From the NCBI GenBank assembly GCA_041940305.1, contig JBGTSJ010000010.1:62001-126000 (forward strand): a stretch of DNA of 64,000 nucleotides, read 5' to 3'. Numbering within the stretch: the first letter of the stretch is position 1; each line of letters begins with the position of its first letter. The position numbers and the translations under genes were made by a program. Origin of the DNA: JBGTSJ01 sp041940305. Lineage in GTDB: Bacteria; Planctomycetota; Planctomycetia; Planctomycetales; Planctomycetaceae. Under the pieces are notes generated by a model that was not told the DNA's origin, searched no databases, and saw only the letters and a list, made by a program, of their open reading frames with translations. Positions 47,317-56,393 of this stretch are shown here, piece after piece.

Positions 47317-49065
47317 GTGACGCTCCTTGACTGGATTCTTGTGATCGGCCTGAACGGCGCGATCATCGTTTACGGCCTGTTCCGCGCGAGCGAAACGAAG
47401 CGCAGTGCGGACTGGTTCCTGGCGGGACGAACGCTGTCGTGGTGGGTGATCGGCTTCTCACTCTGGGCCACGGCGATCGACGCCAGTGACCTCGTCGCAG
47501 ACACCGGCGGCACCTACTCGCTGGGCATCCGCTACTTCGTCACCAACTGGGTCGGCACGGTCGCCGGCTGGGTGCTCGCGGCCAACTTCATCGTGCTCCC
47601 CATGTATCGGGCCGGCATCTACACGAATGCGGAATACCTCGAAGCCCGCTTCGAGCCGCTGGTGCGGGTGATCAGCGCGCTGATGCAGGTGCAGTACCGC
47701 TCGCTGGTGCTGGGCATCATCGCCACAACCATCTATCTGACCTTGACCGTGGCCTGCGAATTCGACCGTGTGACAGCGTGGATCACGGTCGGCACGATCG
47801 GATTGCTGGCGACCGTTTACACCGCACTCGGCGGGCTGAAGTCTGTCGCGATCACGGATGCGCTGCAGTCGGTGGTGATGATCGCCGCGTCGTTCATTCT
47901 GTTTGCCGCGGCCTGGCATGCGGTCTCCGGCTGGAGCGGACTGCAGCAGAGCCTCGACCGGCAGCAGGCGGGACTGGCGGATCGCCTGCTGCACGTCGGC
48001 GCCGAGGTCGTGGAGCGTGAAGACGTCGGCCATCTGCCTGCGGAGCAGGTTGAGCGCCGGCTGCTGCTGAGCGGGGCGCTCGATGCAGGACGCCAGCAGA
48101 TCGTGCGGCGCACGCCCGGGTGGCTGGCGGCGGCCGCGTTCTTCCTGATCGGCGTTTCCTATTCCGTCGTCAACCACACGCAATCGATGAGGATGCTCGG
48201 TGCGCGGAGCGAGCGCGACCTGCGGCTGTCGGCAGTCCTGGCGGGCAGCGTGCTGATTGTCACCACGTTCACCAACCTGATGATCGGAGTCATCGGGCGC
48301 GCGCTGTATCCGGCATTCCCTGCGGAAGTCGCCGTCCTGCAGACCAACGACGTCATCTATCCGCTGATGGTGCGCGAACTCACCGGCATCGGCCTGAAGG
48401 GGCTCGTCGTGGCCGGGATTCTGGCGGCCTCATTCTCGACGTTCGACTCCATCGGCTCGACTCTGTCATCGCTGCTCGTGCGCGACGTCTACGCCCGGTT
48501 GCTCGTGACCGATCGCGACGATCATCACTACCTGCGCGTCGGACAATGGCTCACGCCGGTGATCATCTTCGGATCGTTCGCGTATATTCCGTTCCTGCTG
48601 GAGTCCGGCATGCTGATGTTCTACATCGACGTTGTCGGAGCCTTCATTGCTCCGCTGCTCACGGTGTATGTGCTCGGGGTCTCTACGCGGGTGCACCGCC
48701 GCAGCGCGCTCGCAGGCATGCTGGCAGGAGTGGGTTATGGAGTGCTTCGTCTATTCGCGCCCAGGATCGCCGTTGCCTTCGGGATTCAGGTGCTGCCGTC
48801 CGTCATGGTCGACGGCCTCGCCGGATGGCTGTTCGGCGTGTTCGTGACCGGAGCGGTCATGATCCTGTTCTCCCTGGTGTTCGGCTGGACGCCCCCCGGC
48901 GAGCTGCTGCACGAGGAGAAAGAGGGCTGGCTGCAGGCGAGCCAATGCGAAGTTCGAGGCCTGGCGCGCCCGCCCGAATACGCCCGCTCACACGTCTGGG
49001 CGACCGTTTGGAGCTGGCTGGTCGTTCTCACCGGAGCAGGATTGAGCTTTATCGTCTTCTGGTGA
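47317..49065 (+). CDS. Sodium:solute symporter (SSS family)
   Basis: A 582-residue inner-membrane carrier from GTG 47317. The N-terminal SSS signature reads SADWFLAGRTLSWWVIGFSL with ATAIDASDLVADTGGTYSLG; later core motifs are YTALGGLKSVAITDALQSVVM and LVVAGILAASFSTFDSIGSTLSS. About 12-13 TM helices with a cytoplasmic charged insert at about 215-275 (QQSLDRQQAGLADRL). The family couples sodium entry to uptake of sugars, sugar acids, proline and so on. Given the neighbouring racemase and regulator, import of a sugar acid is the likeliest job; the sequence alone does not fix the substrate. Confidence 0.93.
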   Translation: MTLLDWILVIGLNGAIIVYGLFRASETKRSADWFLAGRTLSWWVIGFSLWATAIDASDLVADTGGTYSLGIRYFVTNWVGTVAGWVLAANFIVLPMYRAGIYTNAEYLEARFEPLVRVISALMQVQYRSLVLGIIATTIYLTLTVACEFDRVTAWITVGTIGLLATVYTALGGLKSVAITDALQSVVMIAASFILFAAAWHAVSGWSGLQQSLDRQQAGLADRLLHVGAEVVEREDVGHLPAEQVERRLLLSGALDAGRQQIVRRTPGWLAAAAFFLIGVSYSVVNHTQSMRMLGARSERDLRLSAVLAGSVLIVTTFTNLMIGVIGRALYPAFPAEVAVLQTNDVIYPLMVRELTGIGLKGLVVAGILAASFSTFDSIGSTLSSLLVRDVYARLLVTDRDDHHYLRVGQWLTPVIIFGSFAYIPFLLESGMLMFYIDVVGAFIAPLLTVYVLGVSTRVHRRSALAGMLAGVGYGVLRLFAPRIAVAFGIQVLPSVMVDGLAGWLFGVFVTGAVMILFSLVFGWTPPGELLHEEKEGWLQASQCEVRGLARPPEYARSHVWATVWSWLVVLTGAGLSFIVFW

Positions 49066-49211
49066 CACCGCAACGGATCATTCACGAATGCGTCAATCAG
49101 CGTGCCGCCCGAAAGCACGGAACCTGCGGATGACGTCGGCGCCCGGACGTCTCCAGCAGCGGCAGCAACGGACCCCAACTCAATTCGGACTTTGAGGCAT
49201 CAGGAATCCCA

Positions 49212-50333
49212 ATGAAGATTACTGAAGTCGTTTGTCAGATCCTGCGAATCGCGCAGGTCAAAGCCAAGACCGCCAGCACGCAGGACGCAGTCCTCGTCCG
49301 CATTCGGACGGACTCCGGCCTGGAGGGCGTCGGGGAAGCCGATTCGTCCCCTGAGGTCGTCAAGGCCATCATCGACGCGCCGTTCAGCCACAACATTGCC
49401 TGCGGACTGCGCGAGATCCTCGTTGGGGAGCATCCGCTGGAGCACGAACGTCTATGGCAGGAAATGTATCGCCGCACCCGTTACTTCGGGCGGACGAGTG
49501 TCGGCATCACCGCGATGGCGGCCGTGGACATGGCGCTCTGGGATCTGAAGGGGAAGCACTACTCGGAACCGATCCACCGCCTGCTCGGCGGCAAGCGTCA
49601 TGACCGGTTCAAGGCCTATGCATCGATTCTGTTTGGACGCGATGGAGCACGAACCGGGGAGATCGGCCAGAAGTGGGCGGCCGCAGGATATCAGGCCGTC
49701 AAATTCGGATGGGAACCGATGGGCCGCAGCGAAGCCCTGGACCTGGAGTTGGTGCGCGGCGCCCGCGCCGGCATCGGCGACAAGGCGGATCTGCTGATCG
49801 ACGCCGGCTGCGTGTGGGATGTCCGCACGGCGCTGCAGCGAGCCACGTCGTTCGCGGACTACAACCCCGTCTGGCTGGAAGAGCCGCTCACCGACGGCCA
49901 GGCCGAAGCCTACGCCTGGCTGCGCGACCGCTCTCCCATCCCGATTGCCGCAGGAGAGTCGGAATGCGGACGCGAGTCGTTCGCTCCGTTCCTCGATCAC
50001 AGATCGCTGGATGTCTACCAGGTGGACCTCTCCCGCTGCGGCTTTACCGATGCCGCGCATATCAGGGCCCGCGCGGAGGAGATCGGCGCCCGGCTGTGCA
50101 ACCACTGCTATACCAGCCCCCTGACCGTGGCCGCCAGCTTGCACTGGTTGAGCACATGCCGCGACGCGTTCCTGTTCGAGGACTGCGTGGAAGACTCTCC
50201 GCTGCGGCACGAACTGACGCACGAGCGGCTCCACGCGGTGGACGGCTGGATCAGCGTGCCCGACGGCCCCGGACTGGGGGTTACACTCAACGAGGATTTC
50301 GTCCGGTCGACGCTGATCGCCGAATCCCGATAG
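49212..50333 (+). CDS. Mandelate racemase/muconate lactonizing enolase-superfamily enzyme
   Basis: A 373-residue enolase-superfamily enzyme whose catalytic residues sit close to mandelate racemase positions: base Lys164 in YQAVKFGW (the second Lys of KxK is Gly here), metal ligands Asp197 (LLIDAG), Glu223 (WLEEPL) and Glu249 (AAGESECGR), and the His298/Asp272 dyad (CNHCYTSPL, VDLSRCG). The reaction is abstraction of the proton alpha to a carboxylate, followed by dehydration or racemisation; most members of this layout are sugar-acid dehydratases. It sits behind the symporter and is convergent with gntR (22-bp gap). Confidence 0.92.
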   Translation: MKITEVVCQILRIAQVKAKTASTQDAVLVRIRTDSGLEGVGEADSSPEVVKAIIDAPFSHNIACGLREILVGEHPLEHERLWQEMYRRTRYFGRTSVGITAMAAVDMALWDLKGKHYSEPIHRLLGGKRHDRFKAYASILFGRDGARTGEIGQKWAAAGYQAVKFGWEPMGRSEALDLELVRGARAGIGDKADLLIDAGCVWDVRTALQRATSFADYNPVWLEEPLTDGQAEAYAWLRDRSPIPIAAGESECGRESFAPFLDHRSLDVYQVDLSRCGFTDAAHIRARAEEIGARLCNHCYTSPLTVAASLHWLSTCRDAFLFEDCVEDSPLRHELTHERLHAVDGWISVPDGPGLGVTLNEDFVRSTLIAESR

Positions 50334-50355
50334 AACACCAGTCCGCGGCGGTCGA

Positions 50356-50976
50356 TCAGGCGATGTTTTCCTGCAGCGCGGCGATCGACTTTGCGAGGTC
50401 GCCGGAGCGGAACGTTTCAACCAGCGCCGCGTGCTCCTCGTAGATCTCAAGCGGATCGTCGTATTCGGCCCGCTGCGTCTCCCAGAAGTGTGCACGGACG
50501 CGGACAATCAGCGCGAGCCAGATCGCGTCGAGGTCCTTCTGGCCTGCGCGGGCCACGATGGACCGGTGGAATGCAATGTCCTGCTCGCAGATCTTCGTGT
50601 AGTCGCGCTCCACGCAGGCGCGCCGCATCTCCTCCAAAATGGTCTGCCAGCGACGAAAATCCGCTTCCCCCAGCGTGGGAAAAATCGTCTGCAGCGCGTA
50701 CGTTTCCACCGTCAGCCGAATGGGAACGACGAGCTGACGGATCGCATCGGGCGGAAGCGCCGCCACCGTTACGCCGGCATTGGGACGCGCCTCAAGCAGC
50801 CCTTCAAACGTCAACTGCTGCAGGGCCTCCCGAACGGGCGTCCGGCTGACTCCGAAACGCTTCACGAGCGTGACTTCGTTCAGTCGCATTCCAGCAGCCA
50901 GGCGGCCGGAGAGCACATCCTGCCGGATATGATGAGCGATCTGCTCCCTCAGGCTGTACACGAGCGGAGTTTCCAT
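50356..50976 (-). CDS. GntR family transcriptional regulator, FCD type
   Basis: A 206-residue regulator: winged helix at about 8-75 (LREQIAHHIRQDVLSGRLAA, KRFGVSRTPVREALQQLTFE) and a helical FCD ligand domain (EQDIAFHRSIVARAG, YEEHAALVETFRSGD) with the acidic and His residues that bind a metal and carboxylate ligands. ATG 50976. The palindromic sites at both ends of the cluster have the shape of FCD-GntR operators, so this is the best candidate for their regulator, with the cognate sugar acid or its product as inducer. Confidence 0.92.
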   Translation of the reverse strand: METPLVYSLREQIAHHIRQDVLSGRLAAGMRLNEVTLVKRFGVSRTPVREALQQLTFEGLLEARPNAGVTVAALPPDAIRQLVVPIRLTVETYALQTIFPTLGEADFRRWQTILEEMRRACVERDYTKICEQDIAFHRSIVARAGQKDLDAIWLALIVRVRAHFWETQRAEYDDPLEIYEEHAALVETFRSGDLAKSIAALQENIA

Positions 50977-51037
50977 AAGCTCATCCGTCCTCGTAATGAA
51001 CGAGAAGTGATTCCGGGATCGGCCGGTACCGGGGTGA

Positions 51038-51058
51038 ACGCTCGACTGAGTCGAGCGT
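51038..51058. promoter_or_regulatory. Perfect 21-bp palindrome upstream of gntR
   Basis: ACGCTCGACT, one central G, AGTCGAGCGT. It lies 62 bp upstream of the gntR start and 131 bp beyond the DUF1501 stop. It differs in sequence from the ATTGTATGCAAT operators. It could be an autoregulatory site or a Rho-dependent terminator of the DUF1501 transcript; there is no T-run. Confidence 0.6.
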
Positions 51059-51189
51059 CTGGGAGATGAAAGGATTCGTCTGCAGCGAAATGATCGTCCT
51101 GCGAATTGTTGCGAGACCGCCGTGACTCGATCCCATCATAACCTGTCGGCATCGCTGTAACCGCCTGCCGTCGGCTGCGGAGTTGCCTC

Positions 51190-52626
51190 TCACGACAGGA
51201 GATCATGCACGACGCGGGCCTGCGTCAGGTCAAAGTCCGTGAGGCTCTCATCGCGCCCTTCGTGATGGAACGTCAGCCGGCGATGATCGAGGCCCAGCGC
51301 ATGCAGCAGGGTCGCATGCAGATCGTGCATGGTGACGACCTGCTCGACCGACTCGTATCCAAATTCATCCGTCGCCCCGTGCGCATATCCTGCACGAGCG
51401 CCTCCGCCCGCCAGCCACAACGAGAAGCCGCGGCGGCTGTGGTCGCGACCGTTGGCACCCTGTGACACCGGAGTTCGCCCGAACTCGCCCATCCAGACCA
51501 CCAGCGTCGATTCCAGCAGCCCGCGCGACTTCAGATCGCGCACCAGGGCCGCCGACGGCTGATCGATTCCCGCCGCGACGTTCTTCGTCGCGTTGGCATT
51601 GTCGGAATGCGTGTCCCAGGGCTGGCCACGCAGATAAACCCCCACGAACCGCACGCCCCGCTCGACGAGCCGCCGAGCCAGCAGGCACCGGGTGCCGTAG
51701 GCCTGAGTTTCGGGACGATTGAGGCCGTACATTTCCTGCGTGGCGGTGGTCTCCTCGCTGAGATCGACCGCCTCCGGTACGGCCGACTGCATGCGGGCCG
51801 CCGTTTCGAAATCGTGCAGCCGTGCCTCCAGGTCCGAATTCTCGGGATACCGGCCGGCGAACTCCCGGTTCAGTTCGCTGATGAACTGAAGTTGCCGTTC
51901 GCGGGCGCCCACGGTAATCCGCTCGGGGGGCTGCAGATTCAGCACCGGCGAACGGGACGCGTCGCCAACGCTGAAGGGCGTCCCCTGATGCTGTGCGGGC
52001 AGCCATCCGGCCGACCAGTTCAATGTGCCGTTGATCGGCAGCCCCTGAGGATCGGGCAGCACCACCAGAGCGGGCAGATTCTGGTTGTACGTGCCCAGTC
52101 CGTAGCCGAGCCAGGAACCGATGCTGGGACGATCCGTCGCCAGCGGATGGCCGCTGTGAGCGATCCGCAGGGCCGTCTCGTGGCAGACCGATTCCGTGGT
52201 CATCGACCGCACGAGCGTAATATCGTCGGCGATCCCGGCGATGTGCGGAATGATCTCCGACAGCCGCATCCCGCATTCGCCAGCGGGCTGAAAGGTGAAC
52301 GGCGATCCGAGGAGGTTGCCCGACGCCGAGGGGGAGAGGGTCTCGACTTTCTGCGATCCCGGATAGGGCTGACCGGAGAGCCTGTTCAGTTCCGGTTTCT
52401 CGTCGAACAGATCCATCTGGCTCGGCCCGCCGTTCTGAAACAGGCAGATGATCTGCTTCGCTCGCGGCGGATGGTGGAGCCCCGGCTCAGCGGCGCCGCC
52501 GGCCCCGCGCGACTCACGCGCGCCGAGCCACGACCAGGCAATCGATCCCAGCATTCCGCAGGCCGAGCGACCCAGAAAGGCGCGGCGGCAGGCAGTCAGA
52601 CGGTCGCTGTCAGTGAGTCGGTGCAT
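51190..52626 (-). CDS. DUF1501 family protein (second copy)
   Basis: A 478-residue DUF1501 protein from ATG 52626, with start context TACRRAFLGRSACGMLGSIA, a Tat-like signal (RRAFLGRS). Family blocks: CLFQNGGPSQMDLFDEKPEL, SMTTESVCHETALRIAHSG, TQAYGTRCLLARRLVERGVR, VVWMGEFGRTPVSQGANGRD. It follows the DUF1549/1553 gene by only 10 bp and is in the same leftward operon. Paralog of 3433-4770 but reads with a shorter N-terminal half. Open frame upstream to 52977 is a shadow of the neighbour's 3' end. Confidence 0.93.
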   Translation of the reverse strand: MHRLTDSDRLTACRRAFLGRSACGMLGSIAWSWLGARESRGAGGAAEPGLHHPPRAKQIICLFQNGGPSQMDLFDEKPELNRLSGQPYPGSQKVETLSPSASGNLLGSPFTFQPAGECGMRLSEIIPHIAGIADDITLVRSMTTESVCHETALRIAHSGHPLATDRPSIGSWLGYGLGTYNQNLPALVVLPDPQGLPINGTLNWSAGWLPAQHQGTPFSVGDASRSPVLNLQPPERITVGARERQLQFISELNREFAGRYPENSDLEARLHDFETAARMQSAVPEAVDLSEETTATQEMYGLNRPETQAYGTRCLLARRLVERGVRFVGVYLRGQPWDTHSDNANATKNVAAGIDQPSAALVRDLKSRGLLESTLVVWMGEFGRTPVSQGANGRDHSRRGFSLWLAGGGARAGYAHGATDEFGYESVEQVVTMHDLHATLLHALGLDHRRLTFHHEGRDESLTDFDLTQARVVHDLLS

Positions 52627-52636
52627 GCTGCGGCTA

Positions 52637-55600
52637 CTACTCCAGGTAAAGGAACGCGTTGCCGGCCAGAAGCATCTGGCAGAAATCGGAGAGGGCCCAG
52701 ACGGCTGCCTCATCCCCTTCGTACTGCTCGCGCTGTGCTGCGAGGAACGCGAGCGACAACCGCTCTTCGCCGGCCGTCGGCGCTCGCGAATTCGCGATCC
52801 GCCACGCCCCTTCCACCAGGAGGGAATCATCGGTTCCGTCGGTCTCGGCCAGCAATCGCCGTGCGAGGACCTCAGCCGTGGAAACGGCGAATTCCGAGTT
52901 GAGAAGAGCCAGCGACTGCAGGGGCACGGTCGAGGAGGGACGCGTCGTGCAGATCGTCGCGATCGACGGCGCATCAAAGACTTTCAACATGCTGACGGTC
53001 TGCGAGCGACGCTGCTGCAGATACACGGTGCGCCGATGCGCGCCGGGATTCTGCGGATCGACGACAACCTCGCCGACAGGGGTCTGTTGCGTCGGAACAT
53101 AGGGACCAAACGATGAACGGTCGAGCCGGCCCGATACGGCCAGCATGGCGTCCCGGATCATCTCGGCCTGCAGCCGGCGAACCGGCCAGCGCCAGAGCAG
53201 GCGGTTCTCGCTGTCGGCCTGGAGCCCCTCCGGACGCGGCGCCGACGACTGACGATACGTTGTCGACAGCAGGATGCGCCGGTGCAGCCCCTTCTGGTCC
53301 CAGCCGGACTCGATGAATCCCCGTGTGAGTTCATCCAACAGCTCGGGATGGGTGGGAGGAGACCCGCTCTGCCCCAGGTTGTCCGTCGTGGCCACGATGC
53401 CGCGGCCAAAGTATTCCCGCCAGACGCGATTGACGTGCACCCGGGCCATCAGGGCCGCCGGTCGGCCATCGTTGCGAAGCAGCCAATGGGCGAAACCAAG
53501 CCGCCGACCCGTGGTTTGCGCCTGACTCGCATCGGGCAGAGCCTCGTAGTCGTGGCCGGCATCCGTCAGGACGGCCAGGCCCGTCGGTTCCACGTTAGGC
53601 CCCCGCTCGTGGTATAGCCCGCGAGTGAGGAACGGGACTTCCGGTGGGTCGGCCGAAGTGTCAGTCACCCAGGCAATGGCCCGCCCGGGATTCGAAGTCC
53701 GCTGCGACTCCAGTTCGTCGCGCCGCTGCTCGTACGCCTTTCTCCGGTCAGCAAGCATCTCGCGGAGGGCGGCGATATCTTCCCGAGCCCCCGCGTTCGG
53801 TAAGTTCCGTTCGACCCTGACCTCATCGACGATGTAGCTGCGACTGGCGCTGTAGAAGAACGCAAAGCCCCCGTCGGGGAGGTCCCCCTCTGCCAGTTCG
53901 AGACTCTGCCCATCGGGCAGACCATCGACGATGTGGTCCAGGCGGAACTTTCCCTCCTGGGTATGCGTGATGCGGACGCCATAGTTCCGGCCCGGCACGT
54001 ATCCCTGTTCGCCAATCTGGCCAATGACGCGCTGATCCCCACCGGGATAGTCGGCATAGAGGGTGGTGGACGTCGTGGGATTCCCGTCCACAAGGATGTT
54101 GCCGCCGGAACGGGAGCCGCTGTCGTCAAAGTCCTGCGCCGCGACGGTGTAACCGATCCGCATCGACGGGCCGCCTCCCACCTTGTCGTCGACCAGATCG
54201 AAGGTCGCCTGAATCCAGTCGCCCGGAAGCTCGGGGGTCCAGTCGATGCTGAGCGTCGTCGAAATCCACGCCTCCTGGGAACCGGCGATGACCTGCAGGG
54301 CGCTGTCCACCACCCGCGCCGCGTTCGGCGAATCGCTCTCCAGCGACACATCTCCGCCGGGATGGTCGTCCCCCGGCGCCGTGCTGCTCCAGCGCGACAC
54401 CCAGCCGTCGTCGTTGAACGTCTCGTGAAACAGCAGCTCCGACGGCTCGCGATTGGCAGCCAGGAACTCGGTGAACTCACTCCGATTCTGCTCCAGCTCC
54501 CGCACGAGGCGCTGCTCGTTCGCCTCCCATGACTCCTTCTCTCCCGGCAGATACGCATACACTACCCGGTCCTCGGGATTCACCCAGTTCTGCGGATTGA
54601 AAGCCGGGTACAGCACGGCCTGAAACGCGTAGTACTCCTCCTGCGTAATCGGTTCGAATTTGTGGTCGTGGCACCGGGCGCAATGGAGCGTCAGCCCCAG
54701 CAGCGATGAGGCGGTGACCTGCACGGCGGCCTCGAGTGCGGCTCTGCGATCGATCTCGAACGCCTCCGGCTCCTTCACGCCGATGTCCGTTCCATCCTGG
54801 CCGTTGCGCAGAAAGTGCGTGGCCGTCAGCAGTTCGATCGCCTCCGGAGTCGTCGGCTCCCCCGGTTGGAATCCGGCCAGTTCATCTCCGGCCAGTTGCT
54901 CAAGGATGAACCGGTCGAAGGGCTTGTTGGCATTCAATGAACGGATGACGTAATCGCGATATCGGTAGGCGTGAGGACGGTCGGTGTCGGCACTGAAGTA
55001 GCCGTTGGAATCCGCGTAGCCTGCCGCGTCGAGCCAATGCTTCCCCCACCGCTCCCCAAAGTGGGGCGAAGCCAGGTAGCGTTCCACCATCTGCTCATAG
55101 GCGTCGGGGGCCGGATCCCCAAGGTAGCGCTCGACCTCCTCAGGTGTCGGAGGCAGGCCGGTCACGTGAAAGCTGACGCGACGGATGAGCGTATGAGGAT
55201 CGGCGTCCGGGCTGGCCGTCAGTCCCACCTGCTCAAGACGGGACTGAATGTGCGCGTCGATCTCGTTGCGCACCCGGTCGGAATCGGAGATCTCTGGCGA
55301 GGCGACGACCTCGAGATTGCGAAACGCCCAATGCTCTCCGTCAGCTGCGTCGTCCAGACCCGCCGCCCCACTGTCGATCCAGTCCCTCAGCAGTTGCTTC
55401 TCGTCCGCCGTGAGTGGCTCCTCCGGCGGCATTTCATCGGCGCTCACCCGCTCCCACAGCAGACTCTGATTCAGGTCCCCGGCCGCAATCACAGCCCCGT
55501 TCTCACTCCCGCGAGACACGCCGGCCGCCGAACTCAAATCGAGTCCCGATTCAGGATCATTCGGTCCGTGACAGCGGACACACCGCGATTTCAACAGTTG

Positions 55601-55741
55601 CTGAACGCCCCCTCCGAATTCATCGGCTCGAGCACAGTGTGAACAGAATTGAAGAACCAGCAATACGGCCAGCACACTTCGGGCGAGCAGTCGGTTCGCG
55701 GCGGCGGTCGGTTTCACCCTCCAAAGTGGGATAGAGATCAT
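52637..55741 (-). CDS. DUF1549/DUF1553 protein with cytochrome c-type and LamG-like domains
   Basis: A 1034-residue exported protein. The signal has hydrophobic SVLAVLLVLQFCSHC; residues about 44-140 are a planctomycete cytochrome-like domain with heme motif CVRCH (C54, C57, H58) and distal DEMPPEEPLTADEKQLLRDW. DUF1549 spans about 150-370 (RNEIDAHIQSRLEQVGL, WLDAAGYADSNGYFSADTDR; a further CARCHDHK near 355 is a second heme-like site). A LamG/concanavalin-like insert at about 445-630 (TLSIDWTPELPGDWIQATF) precedes DUF1553 (about 660-980, VHVNRVWREYFGRGIVATTD). ATG 55741. The leftward promoter carries the second GntR-like operator. Confidence 0.93.
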   Translation of the reverse strand: MISIPLWRVKPTAAANRLLARSVLAVLLVLQFCSHCARADEFGGGVQQLLKSRCVRCHGPNDPESGLDLSSAAGVSRGSENGAVIAAGDLNQSLLWERVSADEMPPEEPLTADEKQLLRDWIDSGAAGLDDAADGEHWAFRNLEVVASPEISDSDRVRNEIDAHIQSRLEQVGLTASPDADPHTLIRRVSFHVTGLPPTPEEVERYLGDPAPDAYEQMVERYLASPHFGERWGKHWLDAAGYADSNGYFSADTDRPHAYRYRDYVIRSLNANKPFDRFILEQLAGDELAGFQPGEPTTPEAIELLTATHFLRNGQDGTDIGVKEPEAFEIDRRAALEAAVQVTASSLLGLTLHCARCHDHKFEPITQEEYYAFQAVLYPAFNPQNWVNPEDRVVYAYLPGEKESWEANEQRLVRELEQNRSEFTEFLAANREPSELLFHETFNDDGWVSRWSSTAPGDDHPGGDVSLESDSPNAARVVDSALQVIAGSQEAWISTTLSIDWTPELPGDWIQATFDLVDDKVGGGPSMRIGYTVAAQDFDDSGSRSGGNILVDGNPTTSTTLYADYPGGDQRVIGQIGEQGYVPGRNYGVRITHTQEGKFRLDHIVDGLPDGQSLELAEGDLPDGGFAFFYSASRSYIVDEVRVERNLPNAGAREDIAALREMLADRRKAYEQRRDELESQRTSNPGRAIAWVTDTSADPPEVPFLTRGLYHERGPNVEPTGLAVLTDAGHDYEALPDASQAQTTGRRLGFAHWLLRNDGRPAALMARVHVNRVWREYFGRGIVATTDNLGQSGSPPTHPELLDELTRGFIESGWDQKGLHRRILLSTTYRQSSAPRPEGLQADSENRLLWRWPVRRLQAEMIRDAMLAVSGRLDRSSFGPYVPTQQTPVGEVVVDPQNPGAHRRTVYLQQRRSQTVSMLKVFDAPSIATICTTRPSSTVPLQSLALLNSEFAVSTAEVLARRLLAETDGTDDSLLVEGAWRIANSRAPTAGEERLSLAFLAAQREQYEGDEAAVWALSDFCQMLLAGNAFLYLE

Positions 55742-55832
55742 CGTGCCACACGCCGGTCGTTCATGGTTCGGCAAGGTTCGCGCCCCTGGTTCCCGTGGCA
55801 CTTATCTTAATCAGCACGCCCGCCAGCTACGG

Positions 55833-55849
55833 ATTGCATACAATATACA
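55833..55849 (-). promoter_or_regulatory. Inverted copy of the 17-bp GntR-type operator
   Basis: The plus strand reads ATTGCATACAATATACA, the exact complement of TGTATATTGTATGCAAT at 44976-44992. On the minus strand it includes the -10 TATATT (55847-55842), with TTGTGT (55870-55865) 17 bp upstream as a weak -35. It would drive the DUF1549/1553-DUF1501 operon starting ~92 bp downstream and be shut by the same regulator as the left arm. Confidence 0.75.
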
Positions 55850-55884
55850 TTTCGCTCCGCAATGACACAACAATGTATGCGCGG

Positions 55885-56130
55885 AACACGCTGTTCCGGA
55901 TTTCCGGCGCGTGCGCCCCTTCGGTCTCCACGAGACCAGGCTTGATTGCATTGATGCGAATCTTGCGGAGCCCCAACACTCGGGACCGAGCGCATCACCG
56001 CGTCCCTCGTCGCGCTGTACGCCGAGGATTTGGCCGGGGCCGACGTGGCAACCACCGAACTGATATTGGTCACGCTCCCGCCATCCTCAAAGTGCGGCAA
56101 CGCCTCCTGCGTTGTGGTGACCGTTGCCGT
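55885..56130 (-). pseudogene. Decayed short-chain dehydrogenase fragment
   Basis: Read leftward from about 56130, one frame gives TTQEALPHFEDGGSVTNISS, then SAPAKSSAYSATRDAV, clearly the middle of a glucose 1-dehydrogenase-type SDR (catalytic Ser in NISS, Tyr in AYSATRD; the usual catalytic Lys is Arg). Near 55965 the similarity jumps frame and continues as RKIRINAIKPGLVETEGAHA. Both ends are missing, so this is a frameshifted remnant of an SDR gene of about 250 residues. Confidence 0.8.
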
Positions 56131-56323
56131 TATTCCCGCGAATTTCGCTGGAGGCGTACAGGCAACCTTGAACTTTCGTCGCCGGCGTCGAATTGCGACC
56201 AAATTCGGTGTTTCCTTGTAAGTCCGCCACTCTGAGATGGTAATGCCCGGTGAAGACCGATTCCTCCGACTGAAGATTGGGAATATGCAACCGTCGGAAT
56301 CGCCCGTGTGCGGCCGCGCTCCG

Positions 56324-56368
56324 TATAATCCCGCTGATGTCCGGACTGCGGGCGCTTCGCAGTCCGGA
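56324..56368 (+). promoter_or_regulatory. TATAAT element and hairpin ahead of the ECF sigma gene
   Basis: A perfect TATAAT at 56324-56329 has no matching -35 that I can see. Just downstream is a perfect 11-bp hairpin TCCGGACTGCG / CGCAGTCCGGA with a 7-base loop at 56340-56368, and GGGAG about 9 bases before GTG 56394. The hairpin is in the leader just before the start codon and could modulate translation. Confidence 0.5.
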
Positions 56369-56393
56369 GACACTCAACAGGTGGGAGCGGCGT

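Larger units (their letters stand above)
55742..56393. other. Right boundary of the GntR cluster
   Basis: 652 bases with no intact gene. It holds the operator at 55833-55849 with a leftward promoter, the decayed SDR gene at 55885-56130 and, at the far end, the promoter and hairpin of the ECF sigma gene. Confidence 0.6.
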
